Counted from the first letter of the stretch, positions 44,267 to 53,791 are shown. The stretch: DNA of 64,000 nucleotides from JAZKID01 sp963714065 (GCA_963714065.1 OY970226.1:124001-188000); one strand, 5' to 3'. Numbers and translations are program-made. The notes: a model not told the origin generated them from the sequence alone.

Positions 44267-45568
44267 TCACTGCAGCGCGATCAAGCCGCCGCCGATGGTG
44301 GCAATCAGTAATTTGCCATTGGCGGTGATGGGCGCAAGCGCGCTGCCCTCGGGAAGCGTTTGTTGCGAAACGATGGTACCGCTCGCGGCATCGAGGGCGG
44401 CAAGCGTGCCCTGATTGGACACGAACCATAGCTGGCTGTTTGCAAGTACGGGGCCCGCCCACACGGTGCGCCCTTCGCCTTTCGGCAGCGCAGCCGACCA
44501 GCGCACCTCGCCGTTCATATGATCGAAGGCATAAACGTCGCCGGTCATGGCCAGCACGAACACGCCATCGCCTGCAATGACGGGTCCAAAGGCACTGGCA
44601 ATAGTCTGCTCCCAGATTTTTTCGCCGCTCGATGCGCGCACCGCCACGAAACGGCCGCCAGCACCGCCTGCATAAACCATGCCGTTGCCGATGGCGGGGC
44701 GGCCCGCAAGATCGCCGAGGCTCGATACCGCGCTCACACGTTGCGAACTCAGCAGCGTGCCCGACCACAATACCGCACCGCTATTCGCATCGAGACCGAC
44801 AAGCTCGCCGGAGGAAAACGGCACGGCGACAAGATTATCCTGCACGGCGGGACTTAAGGCCGTGAAAAGTCCGGCCGCATTGGCAGGGCTCGCATAACGC
44901 CAGAGCTCGCGGCCGTCTTCCGTCGCATAGGCCGACACAACGCCCGTGGCGCTGATGACGTAGATATGCCCGCCGGCAACCGTCGGCGCGCTGCGGGCCG
45001 GGTCCGGCAGGTCTTTCGTCCATAATCGCTCGCCGCTCCTGATATCAAGCGCCGTCAGAACACGTAGGCTGCTTGCGACGTAAATGGCGCGGCCATCGGT
45101 AGCGATGCCGCCGCCCGGTGTCGGCGCCTTCGCGTTTTTCGGCGCGATACCTGTCGACCATGCCGTACTGCCGTCGTTCAGGTTGAAAGTGGAAACGCGG
45201 CGGCCGTCATATAAAAAAACAAAACCGCTGGTCACGATCGGCGGCGCGCTCGCGCGCAAGCCGCTATCGTCGCCGGTCTTCCATGCCGGCTTCGATGATA
45301 CGAGCATGGCGTTCACCGGCGCGTTGCTGGCAGGCCCGCCGGGATTTTGCCAGTTTGACACGGCTACCGGCGCGGGTACGAGAATGGGCCGCGCGGCTGC
45401 CGGCGCCTGCAACGGCTCGTCCGCCAGCACCGCACGCCGCTCGCCGGGCAAGCGTTCTTCGCGATGCCTGAACGGATTGACCGAGGAGAGGTAATCCTCG
45501 GCCGAGGCGCAGCCGAAAAGCGCCAGCGCCAGCGCACAGCATGACAGGCAGCGAAACGCAGGAGACAT
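44267..45568 (-). CDS. bamB: PQQ-like beta-propeller lipoprotein, BamB-like
   Basis: A 433-residue lipoprotein with signal ending LFGC (Cys20). The rest is a run of tryptophan-docking repeats, for example GSTAWSTG, GERLWTKDL, GRELWRYA, GAVLWSGT and GEKIWEQT, giving the eight-bladed propeller of BamB. It is the scaffold lipoprotein of the BAM complex, together with BamE encoded at 16923. The gene symbol is assigned by fold and context. Confidence 0.88.
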   Translation of the reverse strand: MSPAFRCLSCCALALALFGCASAEDYLSSVNPFRHREERLPGERRAVLADEPLQAPAAARPILVPAPVAVSNWQNPGGPASNAPVNAMLVSSKPAWKTGDDSGLRASAPPIVTSGFVFLYDGRRVSTFNLNDGSTAWSTGIAPKNAKAPTPGGGIATDGRAIYVASSLRVLTALDIRSGERLWTKDLPDPARSAPTVAGGHIYVISATGVVSAYATEDGRELWRYASPANAAGLFTALSPAVQDNLVAVPFSSGELVGLDANSGAVLWSGTLLSSQRVSAVSSLGDLAGRPAIGNGMVYAGGAGGRFVAVRASSGEKIWEQTIASAFGPVIAGDGVFVLAMTGDVYAFDHMNGEVRWSAALPKGEGRTVWAGPVLANSQLWFVSNQGTLAALDAASGTIVSQQTLPEGSALAPITANGKLLIATIGGGLIALQ

Positions 45569-45570
45569 GT

Positions 45571-46251
45571 TTATTCCTTCGGCGGCGGAGCCTGCAGGCG
45601 GGCGCGGTCTGCGCTCACGCCATCGGATTCGATCAGAACCAGCATCATCTCGCCGCGATTGCGCGCATCGCCCGGCACAGCAGGGTCGGCGATCAGAAGA
45701 TCGAACCAGCGGGCAGCGGCAGGCAGATCTTTTTTCTTGTAAGCGGCAAGCGCCATCAACTCGCGCGCCGTGTGACGATAGGCGTTCGGCTCCTGCGCGA
45801 GCGGCTCGGCTCTTTTTGCAGCATTGTCGAGGTCGCCCTGGTCGAAAGCAAGCCAGGCCGCGCGCATGGCGGCAAGATCGCGCAACGAAGCATCGAGCGA
45901 TCTATCTTTCGCAATCTCGTCGAAATTTTTGAGCGCTTTTGTTTTGTCGTTGCCGGCGGCACGGAAACGCGCCAGTGTGGCGGCACCTTTCGTGCCCGAT
46001 GCAATCAACTGCTCAAGCTGCCGCTGATTTTCGGCCGAAAGATTATCGCCAGCCTTGATAACATCGTACAAGGCATCGCCGTCATTTGCCGCCTGCGATT
46101 GCTGCCAGGCATCGTAACCGCGCCAGCCTGCAATCGCGACAACGAAGATCGCCACGCAACCGGCAACCAGCACGCCATATTTTTTCCAGAAGGCCTTGAT
46201 GCGATCATGGCGCAATTCCTCGTCGATTTCTTTCAGCAATAGATCGGACAT
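45571..46251 (-). CDS. TPR-domain inner-membrane protein (YfgM-like)
   Basis: I start at 46251, which has an AGGTGAG ribosome-binding site. The 226-residue protein has one membrane segment (about residues 25-47, VLVAGCVAIFVVAIAGW), preceded by RHDRIKAFWKKY. The periplasmic part is helical with tetratricopeptide repeats. The family is linked to outer-membrane protein folding through the neighbouring BamB. It ends 3 bases before bamB starts. Confidence 0.9.
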   Translation of the reverse strand: MSDLLLKEIDEELRHDRIKAFWKKYGVLVAGCVAIFVVAIAGWRGYDAWQQSQAANDGDALYDVIKAGDNLSAENQRQLEQLIASGTKGAATLARFRAAGNDKTKALKNFDEIAKDRSLDASLRDLAAMRAAWLAFDQGDLDNAAKRAEPLAQEPNAYRHTARELMALAAYKKKDLPAAARWFDLLIADPAVPGDARNRGEMMLVLIESDGVSADRARLQAPPPKE

Positions 46252-46318
46252 TCGGCTCACCTGTTTTTCATGATATTCTTTATAGGGATTCAGGCTTTTT
46301 AGCGCAAATTTCCGCAAA

Positions 46319-46891
46319 TCAAAGCGGCGATACGCCTATCAGCGCCTTATGCAGCCCCATAATTAGCAGAAGATAGACGGCAATCCCCAGTAAAAGGGCA
46401 ATCAGATCGTTGCGCACGGACACGGCCTGCGAAACCGGCGGCTCCGGCATCTCGCGTCTCTTGATCGCAATACGCGCCAGAACAGCCCATATCATGATGC
46501 TCCCGAACAAAAGAACCGAGCCGAGATCGCCATTCGCGCATAAATGCGCGAGCGCCCACAGTTTGATCGCAACAAGCATGGGATGTTTCAGTTTCGCCTT
46601 GATATGGCCCGATAAATAAGCGGCGAATATCAGCACGAAAACCGGCAGGTTAAGCAGCAAAGCGAGGTGACGCAGAAAAAACGGCGGCTCGTAAAGCTGG
46701 ATATAGCCCTGCGCGCGATATTCGGAAAATCCGTAAGCGATCAGAACGAGGCCCACAAACGCGGCAAGGCTTACGCCCGCGCGCCAGCCGTTCGTGCCGA
46801 TTTTCGCGACAATATTTGCACGAAAATCGCGAAGCATGATCGCCGCATGCGCGCCGAGAAACAGAACGAGGCCGAGGATGAGGTAGGTCAT
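46319..46891 (-). CDS. NnrU family membrane protein
   Basis: A 190-residue integral membrane protein with five or six hydrophobic segments. The conserved HPML and HLCANGD residues (KLKHPMLVAIKLWALAHLCANGD) are the family's signature. It was named from nitric oxide reductase regulation, but most copies, as here, lie near bamB-der without denitrification genes, so the name should not be taken as function. Confidence 0.88.
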   Translation of the reverse strand: MTYLILGLVLFLGAHAAIMLRDFRANIVAKIGTNGWRAGVSLAAFVGLVLIAYGFSEYRAQGYIQLYEPPFFLRHLALLLNLPVFVLIFAAYLSGHIKAKLKHPMLVAIKLWALAHLCANGDLGSVLLFGSIMIWAVLARIAIKRREMPEPPVSQAVSVRNDLIALLLGIAVYLLLIMGLHKALIGVSPL

Positions 46892-46930
46892 CGCTTATTC
46901 TCCTGATTTATCACCTGAGAATCTTCAATT

Positions 46931-47036
46931 CGTCATGCCCGGGCTTGACCCGGGCATCTATCTTAAAAAAATGATGGATTGCCGGATCAAGTCCGGCAAT
47001 GACAAAAAAGAGATTCTTCGCTTTGCTCAGAATGAC
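46931..47036. repeat. dispersed CGTCAT...ATGAC element followed by a half element
   Basis: The complete element spans 46931-47003, with palindromes GCCCGGGCTTGACCCGGGC and GCCGGATCAAGTCCGGC separated by about 22 bases. A half element (GAGATTCTTCG ... CTCAGAATGAC) follows at 47009-47036. It lies between nnrU and the guaA stop. Confidence 0.8.
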
Positions 47037-47039
47037 ATG

Positions 47040-48593
47040 TCACTCCCACTCGATCGTGCCTGGTGGTTTCGAGGTGACGTCGTAAACGACGCGATTGATG
47101 CCGCGCACTTCGTTCACGATCCGCGTCGAAGCCTGCGCGAGAAATTTCATGTCGAAGGGATAAAAATCGGCCGTCATGCCGTCGACGGACGTCACGGCGC
47201 GCAACCCGCAGACATAATCATAGGTGCGCCCGTCGCCCATCACGCCCACCGTGCGCACCGGCAACAGAACGGCGAAGGCCTGCCAGATTTCGTCATATAA
47301 TCCGGCACGGCGGATTTCCTCGAGATAAATCCGGTCGGCCGCACGCAGGATGTCGAGTTTTTCGCGCGTAATCTCGCCCGGAATGCGAATGGCGAGACCG
47401 GGGCCGGGGAAAGGATGACGGCCGACGAATTTATCCGGCAGGCCGAGCTCGCGCCCCAATTTTCGTACCTCGTCCTTGAACAGTTCGCGGATAGGTTCGA
47501 CAAGTTTCAAATTCATGCGCTCCGGCAACCCGCCGACATTATGATGCGATTTGATCGTCACCGAAGGCCCGCCGGTGAACGACACGCTCTCGATCACATC
47601 GGGATAGAGCGTGCCTTGCGCGAGGAACGTGACGCCGCTGATCTTGGCCGCTTCCTGCTCGAACACGTCGATGAAAAGTTTACCGATGGTTTTGCGCTTC
47701 TGTTCCGGATCGGTCACACCTTTCAGCGCCGTCAGGAACAGGTCCTGCGCCTGCACATGTATGAGCGGGATATTGTAATGCCCGCGAAACAGGCCCACCA
47801 CTTCTTCCGCCTCGCCCGCCCGCATCAGGCCATGGTCGACAAAAACACAGGTGAGCTGATCGCCAACCGCCTCGTGCAACAAAAGCGCTACGACGGAAGA
47901 ATCCACGCCGCCCGAAAGCCCGCAGATGATTTTCTCCTTACCGACTTTCGTGCGGATATCGTCTATCGCGCTTTGCCGGAATTCTTTCATCGTCCAGTCG
48001 TTCGGCAGTCCCGCAACCTTGTGCACGAAATTGGCGATAATTTTAGCACCATCCGGCGTGTGCATGACTTCCGGGTGAAACATCGTCGAATAGAATTTGC
48101 GGTTTTCATTCGCGGCAACCGCATAAGGTGCGTTTTCGGATACGGCGTATACCTTAAAGCCTTCGGGAAGTTTCGTCACCCGGTCGCCATGGCTCATCCA
48201 GACCGGGTAGCGCCCGCCTTTTTTCCATACGCCTTCGAAGAGAGAGCAATTTTCCAGAATTTCGATATCGGCGCGTCCGAATTCCGCTGCATGGCCGCCC
48301 TCCACCTTGCCGCCCAGTTGCAGGCACATGGTCTGCTGGCCATAGCAGATGGCAAGAATGGGGAGCCCGGCCTCGAGCAGGATTTGCGGTGCGCGCGGAC
48401 TGTTCGCCTCGGTCACGGAAGCAGGCCCGCCGGAAAAAATAACGGCCTGCGGTTTCAGCCGCCGAAAGGCTTCTTCCGCCTGTTGAAAGGGAACGATTTC
48501 CGAATATACCCCGGCCTCGCGCACGCGGCGGGCAATCAACTGGGTAACTTGCGAACCAAAATCGACGATCAGTAAATTATGCCGGTGAAACAT
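47040..48593 (-). CDS. guaA: GMP synthase (glutamine-hydrolysing)
   Basis: It converts XMP to GMP. The 517-residue protein has the class I glutaminase domain with the catalytic Cys in LAICYGQQTM and His-Glu in FHPEV. The PP-loop SGGVDSS is in the ATP pyrophosphatase domain, and a C-terminal dimerisation domain ends in GTIEWE. The partner guaB is at 50257, so the operon supplies both steps from IMP to GMP. Confidence 0.97.
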   Translation of the reverse strand: MFHRHNLLIVDFGSQVTQLIARRVREAGVYSEIVPFQQAEEAFRRLKPQAVIFSGGPASVTEANSPRAPQILLEAGLPILAICYGQQTMCLQLGGKVEGGHAAEFGRADIEILENCSLFEGVWKKGGRYPVWMSHGDRVTKLPEGFKVYAVSENAPYAVAANENRKFYSTMFHPEVMHTPDGAKIIANFVHKVAGLPNDWTMKEFRQSAIDDIRTKVGKEKIICGLSGGVDSSVVALLLHEAVGDQLTCVFVDHGLMRAGEAEEVVGLFRGHYNIPLIHVQAQDLFLTALKGVTDPEQKRKTIGKLFIDVFEQEAAKISGVTFLAQGTLYPDVIESVSFTGGPSVTIKSHHNVGGLPERMNLKLVEPIRELFKDEVRKLGRELGLPDKFVGRHPFPGPGLAIRIPGEITREKLDILRAADRIYLEEIRRAGLYDEIWQAFAVLLPVRTVGVMGDGRTYDYVCGLRAVTSVDGMTADFYPFDMKFLAQASTRIVNEVRGINRVVYDVTSKPPGTIEWE

Positions 48594-48596
48594 TCT

Positions 48597-48812
48597 CTAT
48601 TCGCAGCCCGGCCCCGTCTGGTTCGGAAATCTTTCGCGCAGGCGTTTGCAGCCCCAGGCCTTCACTGGGGCAGGCATGATCGTCTGCAACCCCTTGCCGA
48701 CCTCGCCGTAAGGGCTGTCCTCGAATTCGATAAAATAATAATAGCGCCCGCCGATCACGAACGCGAGAAAGATAAGAAAGGTAACAACCTGGCCGATACT
48801 GCGTTTATGCAT
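48597..48812 (-). CDS. small membrane-anchored hypothetical protein
   Basis: A 71-residue protein starting at 48812 with a GGAGG ribosome-binding site. One N-terminal hydrophobic segment (VVTFLIFLAFVIGG) is followed by an extracytoplasmic part with two cysteines (WGCKRL and GPGCE). It lies between rsmB and guaA in the same direction. No family is recognised. Confidence 0.6.
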   Translation of the reverse strand: MHKRSIGQVVTFLIFLAFVIGGRYYYFIEFEDSPYGEVGKGLQTIMPAPVKAWGCKRLRERFPNQTGPGCE

Positions 48813-48867
48813 TCGTGCCTCCATGCTTCGAAACAGAGCTAGCCGATTTAATACGCAAGAACAATGC

Positions 48868-50163
48868 CTACGCGCCTTTTTGCAGAACCGCGATATAAAA
48901 ACCGTCCGTTCCGCTGCTGGCGGGCGAAAAACGCAAGCCCAAGGCCTCTGCCGCAGCTTTTTCAGGCTGCTTTGGCAGTTCCGCCGCAAGTAAGCTCTGC
49001 CAGCGTTTTTTAAGATCGACGGCGGAAAAATCCTGCCCGATTTCCGATGTCAGAAAGCCCCGCACCCTGTCTTCGTTTTCTTCGCGTAAAATCGAGCAGG
49101 TCATGTAAACAAGCTCGCCGCCTGGGCGAACGAATACTGCTCCCTTTGCCAGCAACTCATTCTGCTCTCTCATCCGGTCGGCAATATGCTTTTCCGTGAG
49201 CTTCCATTTATTGTCCGGGCGGCGGCGCCACGCTCCTGTTCCTGTGCAAGGCACATCGAGCACAACTTTATCCATGCGTGCCTTGAATTGTTCCAATTCG
49301 TCCGGGCGGCAGACCTGAATATTATGCGCATCGGCGCGTTTGATGCGCTCATAAATAGGCGCCAGACGATGCTTGTCGCTGTCGGAAGAAATGATCTGCC
49401 CCCTGTTCTGCATGATTGCAGCGAAAGCAAGGGATTTTCCGCCTGCGCCCGCGCAAAGATCGAGCACCTGCTCGCCCGCTTTTACATCGGCCAGCAGGCT
49501 GACGAGCTGTGAGCCCTCGTCCTGCAATTCCACATGTCCGCGCTGATATACGCCTTCGGATTCGACATGTGGGCCGCGCGCTTCCGCAAAACCGTATGGA
49601 ATACGAATGCCGAGCGGCGAATAGGCGCAAGCCATTGCCTTGAAATTCTGAAGCTGTGCGAGTGTTTTCTCGCGCGTGGTTTTTAATGTGTTGACACGCA
49701 GGTCGACAGGCGCACGTTCCGCCAATGCCGCACTCTGCTCCACGCGCCGATCACCGTAAAGCGCTGCTAATTTTTTATCCAGCCATTCGGGATAAAATCC
49801 GCACACATACGCAGGTGCGTTTTCGAAGGTGCGCGCAAGCTGCTTACGTTCTTTTTCGGTCAGCGGCGCAGGCGAATGATTTTCGCCGGTGCAGAGCTGA
49901 TCGAGTTTTTCCAGATCGCCCCAAAACTTCGCATAAAGCGCAAGCACCAATGCGCGCGGACTGTCGTCTGCCATCAGCCATGCCAATGAGCCTTTGCGGC
50001 GCAGTGTATCGAAAACGAGATTGCCGATAATGGCGCGATCGCCGGAACCTGCAAAGCGATGCGCCCTACCCCATTCCTTCAGCGCGGACGTGCTGGGTTG
50101 ATAGCGGTTGAAAATCTCGGCCAGCACTTCCATGGCAGCCGATAAACGTGCGGCGGGGGTCAT
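48868..50163 (-). CDS. rsmB: 16S rRNA m5C967-type methyltransferase (RsmB/NOL1 family)
   Basis: A 431-residue protein with an N-terminal NusB-like helical domain and a C-terminal SAM domain. LDLCAGAGGKSLAF is the SAM motif I, VLDVPCTGTGAWRRRPD is motif IV, and the catalytic Cys in YMTCSILREENE is motif VI. It methylates a cytosine of 16S rRNA. It lies between guaB and guaA, as in other alphaproteobacteria. Confidence 0.92.
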   Translation of the reverse strand: MTPAARLSAAMEVLAEIFNRYQPSTSALKEWGRAHRFAGSGDRAIIGNLVFDTLRRKGSLAWLMADDSPRALVLALYAKFWGDLEKLDQLCTGENHSPAPLTEKERKQLARTFENAPAYVCGFYPEWLDKKLAALYGDRRVEQSAALAERAPVDLRVNTLKTTREKTLAQLQNFKAMACAYSPLGIRIPYGFAEARGPHVESEGVYQRGHVELQDEGSQLVSLLADVKAGEQVLDLCAGAGGKSLAFAAIMQNRGQIISSDSDKHRLAPIYERIKRADAHNIQVCRPDELEQFKARMDKVVLDVPCTGTGAWRRRPDNKWKLTEKHIADRMREQNELLAKGAVFVRPGGELVYMTCSILREENEDRVRGFLTSEIGQDFSAVDLKKRWQSLLAAELPKQPEKAAAEALGLRFSPASSGTDGFYIAVLQKGA

Positions 50164-50171
50164 TATTACTC

Positions 50172-50242
50172 CGTCATGCTCGCACTTGTTGCGAGCATCT
50201 AAAATTATAAATACGATCCTCGGGACAAGCCCGAGGATGACG
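50172..50242. repeat. dispersed CGTCAT...ATGACG palindromic element
   Basis: Palindromes GCTCGCACTTGTTGCGAGC and CCTCGGGACAAGCCCGAGG are separated by about 20 AT-rich bases. The left arm is identical to the inner element at 38245. It lies between guaB and rsmB. Confidence 0.85.
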
Positions 50243-50256
50243 ATAATTATATAGCA

Positions 50257-51747
50257 TCAAGACTGATGATAATTCGGGCTTTCGCGCGTGATGATCACAT
50301 CGTGCACATGGCTTTCGCGCAGGCTCGCGGAAGAAATGCGCACGAATTTCGCCTTCTCGCGGAATTCGGCCAAGGTTTTCGCACCCGTATAACCCATCGC
50401 CGCGCGCACGCCGCCTGCAAGCTGATGCAGCACGCCTGACGCGGGACCTTTGTAAGGCACCTGTCCCTCAACGCCTTCGGGAACGAGTTTCAGCGTTTCG
50501 CGCACGTCGCCCTGGAAATAACGGTCGGCCGAGCCTTCCGCCATCGCGCCGACAGAGCCCATGCCGCGATAGGTTTTGTAAGAACGCCCCTGATGCAGGA
50601 ACACTTCGCCCGGGCTTTCTTCCGTGCCCGCAAGCAGCGAGCCGATCATCGCGCAATCCGCACCCGCAGCCAACGCCTTCGCCAGATCGCCAGAATATTT
50701 GATGCCGCCATCGGCAATGACGGCGGTGTTGGATTTTTTTGCCTCTTCCACTGCATCCATGATCGCGGAAAGCTGCGGCACGCCGACGCCCGCGACAATG
50801 CGCGTGGTGCAAATGGAGCCCGGGCCGATGCCGACCTTGATCGCATCCGCTCCCGCATCGATCAGCGCTTTCGCACCTTCGGATGTCGCGACATTGCCCG
50901 CCGCGACCTGAACCTTGTTCGACATTTTCTTCACGCGCCTTACTGCATCGATCACGCGCTGCGAATGGCCATGCGCCGTGTCGATCACAAGCAGATCGAC
51001 GCCCGCCTCGATGAGACGTTCGGAACGCTCCTGCCCCGCATCGCCGACAGTGGATGCCGCCGCCACGCGCAGACGCCCCTGTTCGTCCTTGCTGCTTTGC
51101 GGATAGAGGCGGGCCTTTTCGATGTCCTTCACCGTCATCAGGCCGATGCAATTGCCGGTGCGGTCGATCATCAATAGTTTTTCGATACGATGCTTGTGAA
51201 GCAGTTTCTTCGCATCGGATTGGCTGACATCCGCCGTGACGGTGACAAGATTGTCTTTCGTCATCAACTCGCCGACTTTCTGCGAAGGGTCCTCGGCAAA
51301 TCGCACATCGCGATTGGTCAGAATGCCGAGCAGGCGGCTGACGCGCGCACCGCCGCCTTCGGTAACAGGCAGGCCGGAAATACCGTGGCGCTTCATCAGC
51401 TCCAGCGCCTCGGCCAGCGTAGCTTCCGGGCGGATGGTAACGGGTGAAGTGACGACGCCGCTCTCATAGCGCTTTACGCGCGCAACTTCCTCGGCCTGCA
51501 ACTCGGGCGTGAGATTGCGATGAATGACGCCAAGCCCGCCTTCCTGCGCGATGGCGATAGCCAGCCGCGCTTCCGTGACAGTATCCATGGCGGCGGAGAT
51601 AATAGGCAGGTTCAGCGCAATGGAGCGCGTGGCGCGCGAGGAAATATCGGTTTCGGTAGGCAGGATATTCGAGGGGCCGGGCCGCAGCAGAACGTCGTCA
51701 AAGGTCAGGGCTTCCCGCCCGAACGGACTGTCTACAAACTGGGGCAT
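50257..51747 (-). CDS. guaB: IMP dehydrogenase
   Basis: It oxidises IMP to XMP. The 496-residue protein has an N-terminal LTFDDVLLRPG, a CBS pair at about residues 100-215, and the catalytic loop GIGPGSICTTR with the nucleophilic Cys. The GMGSVGAM flap and a C-terminal dimer region are also present. It lies upstream of rsmB and guaA. Confidence 0.97.
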   Translation of the reverse strand: MPQFVDSPFGREALTFDDVLLRPGPSNILPTETDISSRATRSIALNLPIISAAMDTVTEARLAIAIAQEGGLGVIHRNLTPELQAEEVARVKRYESGVVTSPVTIRPEATLAEALELMKRHGISGLPVTEGGGARVSRLLGILTNRDVRFAEDPSQKVGELMTKDNLVTVTADVSQSDAKKLLHKHRIEKLLMIDRTGNCIGLMTVKDIEKARLYPQSSKDEQGRLRVAAASTVGDAGQERSERLIEAGVDLLVIDTAHGHSQRVIDAVRRVKKMSNKVQVAAGNVATSEGAKALIDAGADAIKVGIGPGSICTTRIVAGVGVPQLSAIMDAVEEAKKSNTAVIADGGIKYSGDLAKALAAGADCAMIGSLLAGTEESPGEVFLHQGRSYKTYRGMGSVGAMAEGSADRYFQGDVRETLKLVPEGVEGQVPYKGPASGVLHQLAGGVRAAMGYTGAKTLAEFREKAKFVRISSASLRESHVHDVIITRESPNYHQS

Positions 51748-51847
51748 ACGCCAACTCCTTTTATAATGAAGCAGGCTGTCTCCTGCTCTGGGTTGGCATA
51801 AGTTGATAGCATGAAGTTGTTATGCTGGCTAGTGAATTTGTTACACA

Positions 51848-51977
51848 CGTCATCCCCGCGCAGGCGGGGATCCCGGCCTAATGTCATTCTGAGGGCGAAG
51901 CCGAAGAATCTCATGAGATCCTTCGCTGCGCTCAAGATAACATTCTATAATCAGATCCCCGCCTTCGCGGGGATGAC
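51848..51977. repeat. nested dispersed elements
   Basis: The outer element CGTCATCCCCGCGCAGGCGG ... TCCCCGCCTTCGCGGGGATGAC is split by a second element at 51883-51941 (GTCATTCTGAGGGCGAAG ... CTTCGCTGCGCTCAAGATAAC). It lies upstream of guaB and at the 3' end of rlmE. Confidence 0.8.
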
Positions 51978-51980
51978 AGG

Positions 51981-52622
51981 CTAGGAGTTGCGAAACCCCA
52001 TCGCCACCATATAAACCTCAGCGCTCTCGGCGCGGCTTGCAGGAGGTTTGACGTGCTTGACGGTTTCGAACTGTTTTTTGAGAATATTCATCAGGTCCGC
52101 CCCCGCCCCACCCTGAAACACTTTGGTGATGAAAGTACCGCCCGGTTTTAAAATATGCGGCGCAAAATCCACCGCCAGTTCCACCAGCCCAATGATGCGT
52201 AAGTGATCTGTGCGCTGATGGCCGACCGTATTCGGCGCCATGTCGGACAAAAGCACGTCCGCCTTTTCGCCCAGCGCATCGATGATTTTTTGCGGCGCGT
52301 GTTCATCCGTGAAATCGAGTTCTAAAATCGTGGCCCCGGGAATGGGATCGAACGGCAGAATATCGATGGCAACAAGCTTGCCGTTGTCGCCGATTTTTTC
52401 AAGCGCTACCTGGCACCAGCCGCCGGGCGCCGCGCCCAGATCGACCACCATCTGTCCTTTTTTGAGAATTTTAAAGCGCTTGTCGATTTCCAGCAGTTTG
52501 TAAGCCGCGCGCGAGCGATAGCCTTCGGCCTTCGCTTTCATCACATAGGGATCGTTGATCTGACGCGTGAGCCAGCGCTGCGAGGACGGTTTCCTGCCGC
52601 GTGCGGTGCGAAGTTTTTTCAT
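51981..52622 (-). CDS. rlmE: 23S rRNA (uridine-2'-O-)-methyltransferase
   Basis: It methylates U2552 in the peptidyl-transferase A loop. The 213-residue FtsJ-fold protein has the SAM motif VDLGAAPGGWCQVA and the acidic DMAPNT. The catalytic K-D-K-E tetrad comprises Lys in SRAAYKLLEI, Asp in LSDMAPN, Lys in ITKVFQG and Glu in ESAEVYMV. Its start overlaps the ppx stop (ATGA), and its ribosome-binding site lies within a repeat element. Confidence 0.95.
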   Translation of the reverse strand: MKKLRTARGRKPSSQRWLTRQINDPYVMKAKAEGYRSRAAYKLLEIDKRFKILKKGQMVVDLGAAPGGWCQVALEKIGDNGKLVAIDILPFDPIPGATILELDFTDEHAPQKIIDALGEKADVLLSDMAPNTVGHQRTDHLRIIGLVELAVDFAPHILKPGGTFITKVFQGGAGADLMNILKKQFETVKHVKPPASRAESAEVYMVAMGFRNS

Positions 52623-53791
52623 GAACCACCTTCCCTCCCCCTGGAAGGGGGAGGGTCAGGGTGGGGGTCAGATTTTAAATTACCTTGTAAGGACGACCCC
52701 CCTCCTAACCTCCCCCCTTTCAGGGGGGAGGAATTTTGATCTTCCCTCCTCACCAACGGCTTCCGTAAACGCATATCGCCCGGGCGGATGCCCGGTGCGG
52801 TGCGATCGATCAGCGGAAAGCCGTCCTGCCGCATCATCTCGATCAGCAGGCCCTCGCGCAAACCGCGGTCGGCAACACGGATACGATCGCTCGGAAACGC
52901 GTTGCGGATGGCTTCGAAAATGGCGCAACCGGGCAATACGAGATCGGCACGCTCGCGGCCGATACATAAATTTTCCGCGCGTTGCTTGTAGCTCTGCACC
53001 AGCATCTGTTCGATAACCGCCGTCACATCCTGATCGCGCATCCACAGCCCGTCGACATGGCGGCGGTCATAACGTTTGAGGCCCAGATGCACTCCGGCAA
53101 CGGTCGTGACGGTGCCCGACGTGCCGAGCAGATGAAACGGCGCGGTCTTCGCCGCCTTGACGATATCGGCGCGGCCGGGAAAACCGTCGAGAACTTTCGC
53201 CACTTCCTCGACCATGGCCGCGAATTTTTCCGGCGGCACGTCGGCGCCGCCATAACGTTCGGCAAGCGTCACGACGCCAAAAGGCAGCGACATCCAGTCG
53301 ACAACCTTCGGCATGCTTCCCGGCGTGCAGCTTAGATAGGCAAGCTCGGTCGAGCCGCCGCCGATATCGAAAATCACGGCCGAGCCGGCATCCGGATCGA
53401 TCAGCAGCTCGCAGCCGCGCACCGCAAGCCGCGCCTCGGTCTCGCGATCCACAATGGTCAGGTTGAGGCCAAGCTCGTTGCGCACGCGGGCGAGGAATTC
53501 GTCGCCATTTTCCGCGGCGCGGCAGGCCTCCGTCGCAATCAGCCGGCTGCGAGTTACGCGGGCCAGTGCCATCTTTTCCTGGCAAATCCGTAGCGCAGAC
53601 AGGGTCCGCTGCATGGCGCGCTCGGACATGCGGCCATGCAGCGCCAGCCCCTCGCCAAGCCGTACAATGCGTGAAAACGTATCGATCACCCTGAAGCCCG
53701 GAGGTTCGGAAATGGCGACCAGCAGGCGGCAATTATTGGTGCCAAGATCGAGCGCAGCATAGACCGGCGCAGCCGCCGCTCGAGTTCTCAT
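52619..53791 (-). CDS. ppx: exopolyphosphatase/guanosine pentaphosphate phosphatase family
   Basis: A 390-residue protein of the ASKHA fold. ALDLGTNNCRLLV is phosphate-1, DIGGGSTEL is phosphate-2, and LLGTSGTVTTVAG is the third motif. The usual core ends near residue 345. The last 40 residues, PLKGGRLGGGS then DPHPDPPPSRGREGG, are the translation of an intergenic repeat. The ppx-rlmE order is conserved; the 4-base overlap with rlmE has been made or kept through that repeat. Confidence 0.92.
   Translation of the reverse strand: MRTRAAAAPVYAALDLGTNNCRLLVAISEPPGFRVIDTFSRIVRLGEGLALHGRMSERAMQRTLSALRICQEKMALARVTRSRLIATEACRAAENGDEFLARVRNELGLNLTIVDRETEARLAVRGCELLIDPDAGSAVIFDIGGGSTELAYLSCTPGSMPKVVDWMSLPFGVVTLAERYGGADVPPEKFAAMVEEVAKVLDGFPGRADIVKAAKTAPFHLLGTSGTVTTVAGVHLGLKRYDRRHVDGLWMRDQDVTAVIEQMLVQSYKQRAENLCIGRERADLVLPGCAIFEAIRNAFPSDRIRVADRGLREGLLIEMMRQDGFPLIDRTAPGIRPGDMRLRKPLVRREDQNSSPLKGGRLGGGSSLQGNLKSDPHPDPPPSRGREGGS
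52629..52736. repeat. C-rich palindromic repeat translated in ppx
   Basis: CCTCCCCCTGGAAGGGGGAGG and, further on, CCTCCCCCCTTTCAGGGGGG are two palindromes of a second repeat type, not ending in GTCAT. The element is read through by the ppx frame and supplies the GGAGGGAAGG ribosome-binding site of rlmE. Confidence 0.75.

Noticed and set aside
47415..48575. A 386-codon plus-strand frame antisense to guaA
   Set aside because: It lies within guaA, whose motifs are complete; it is a codon-bias shadow.
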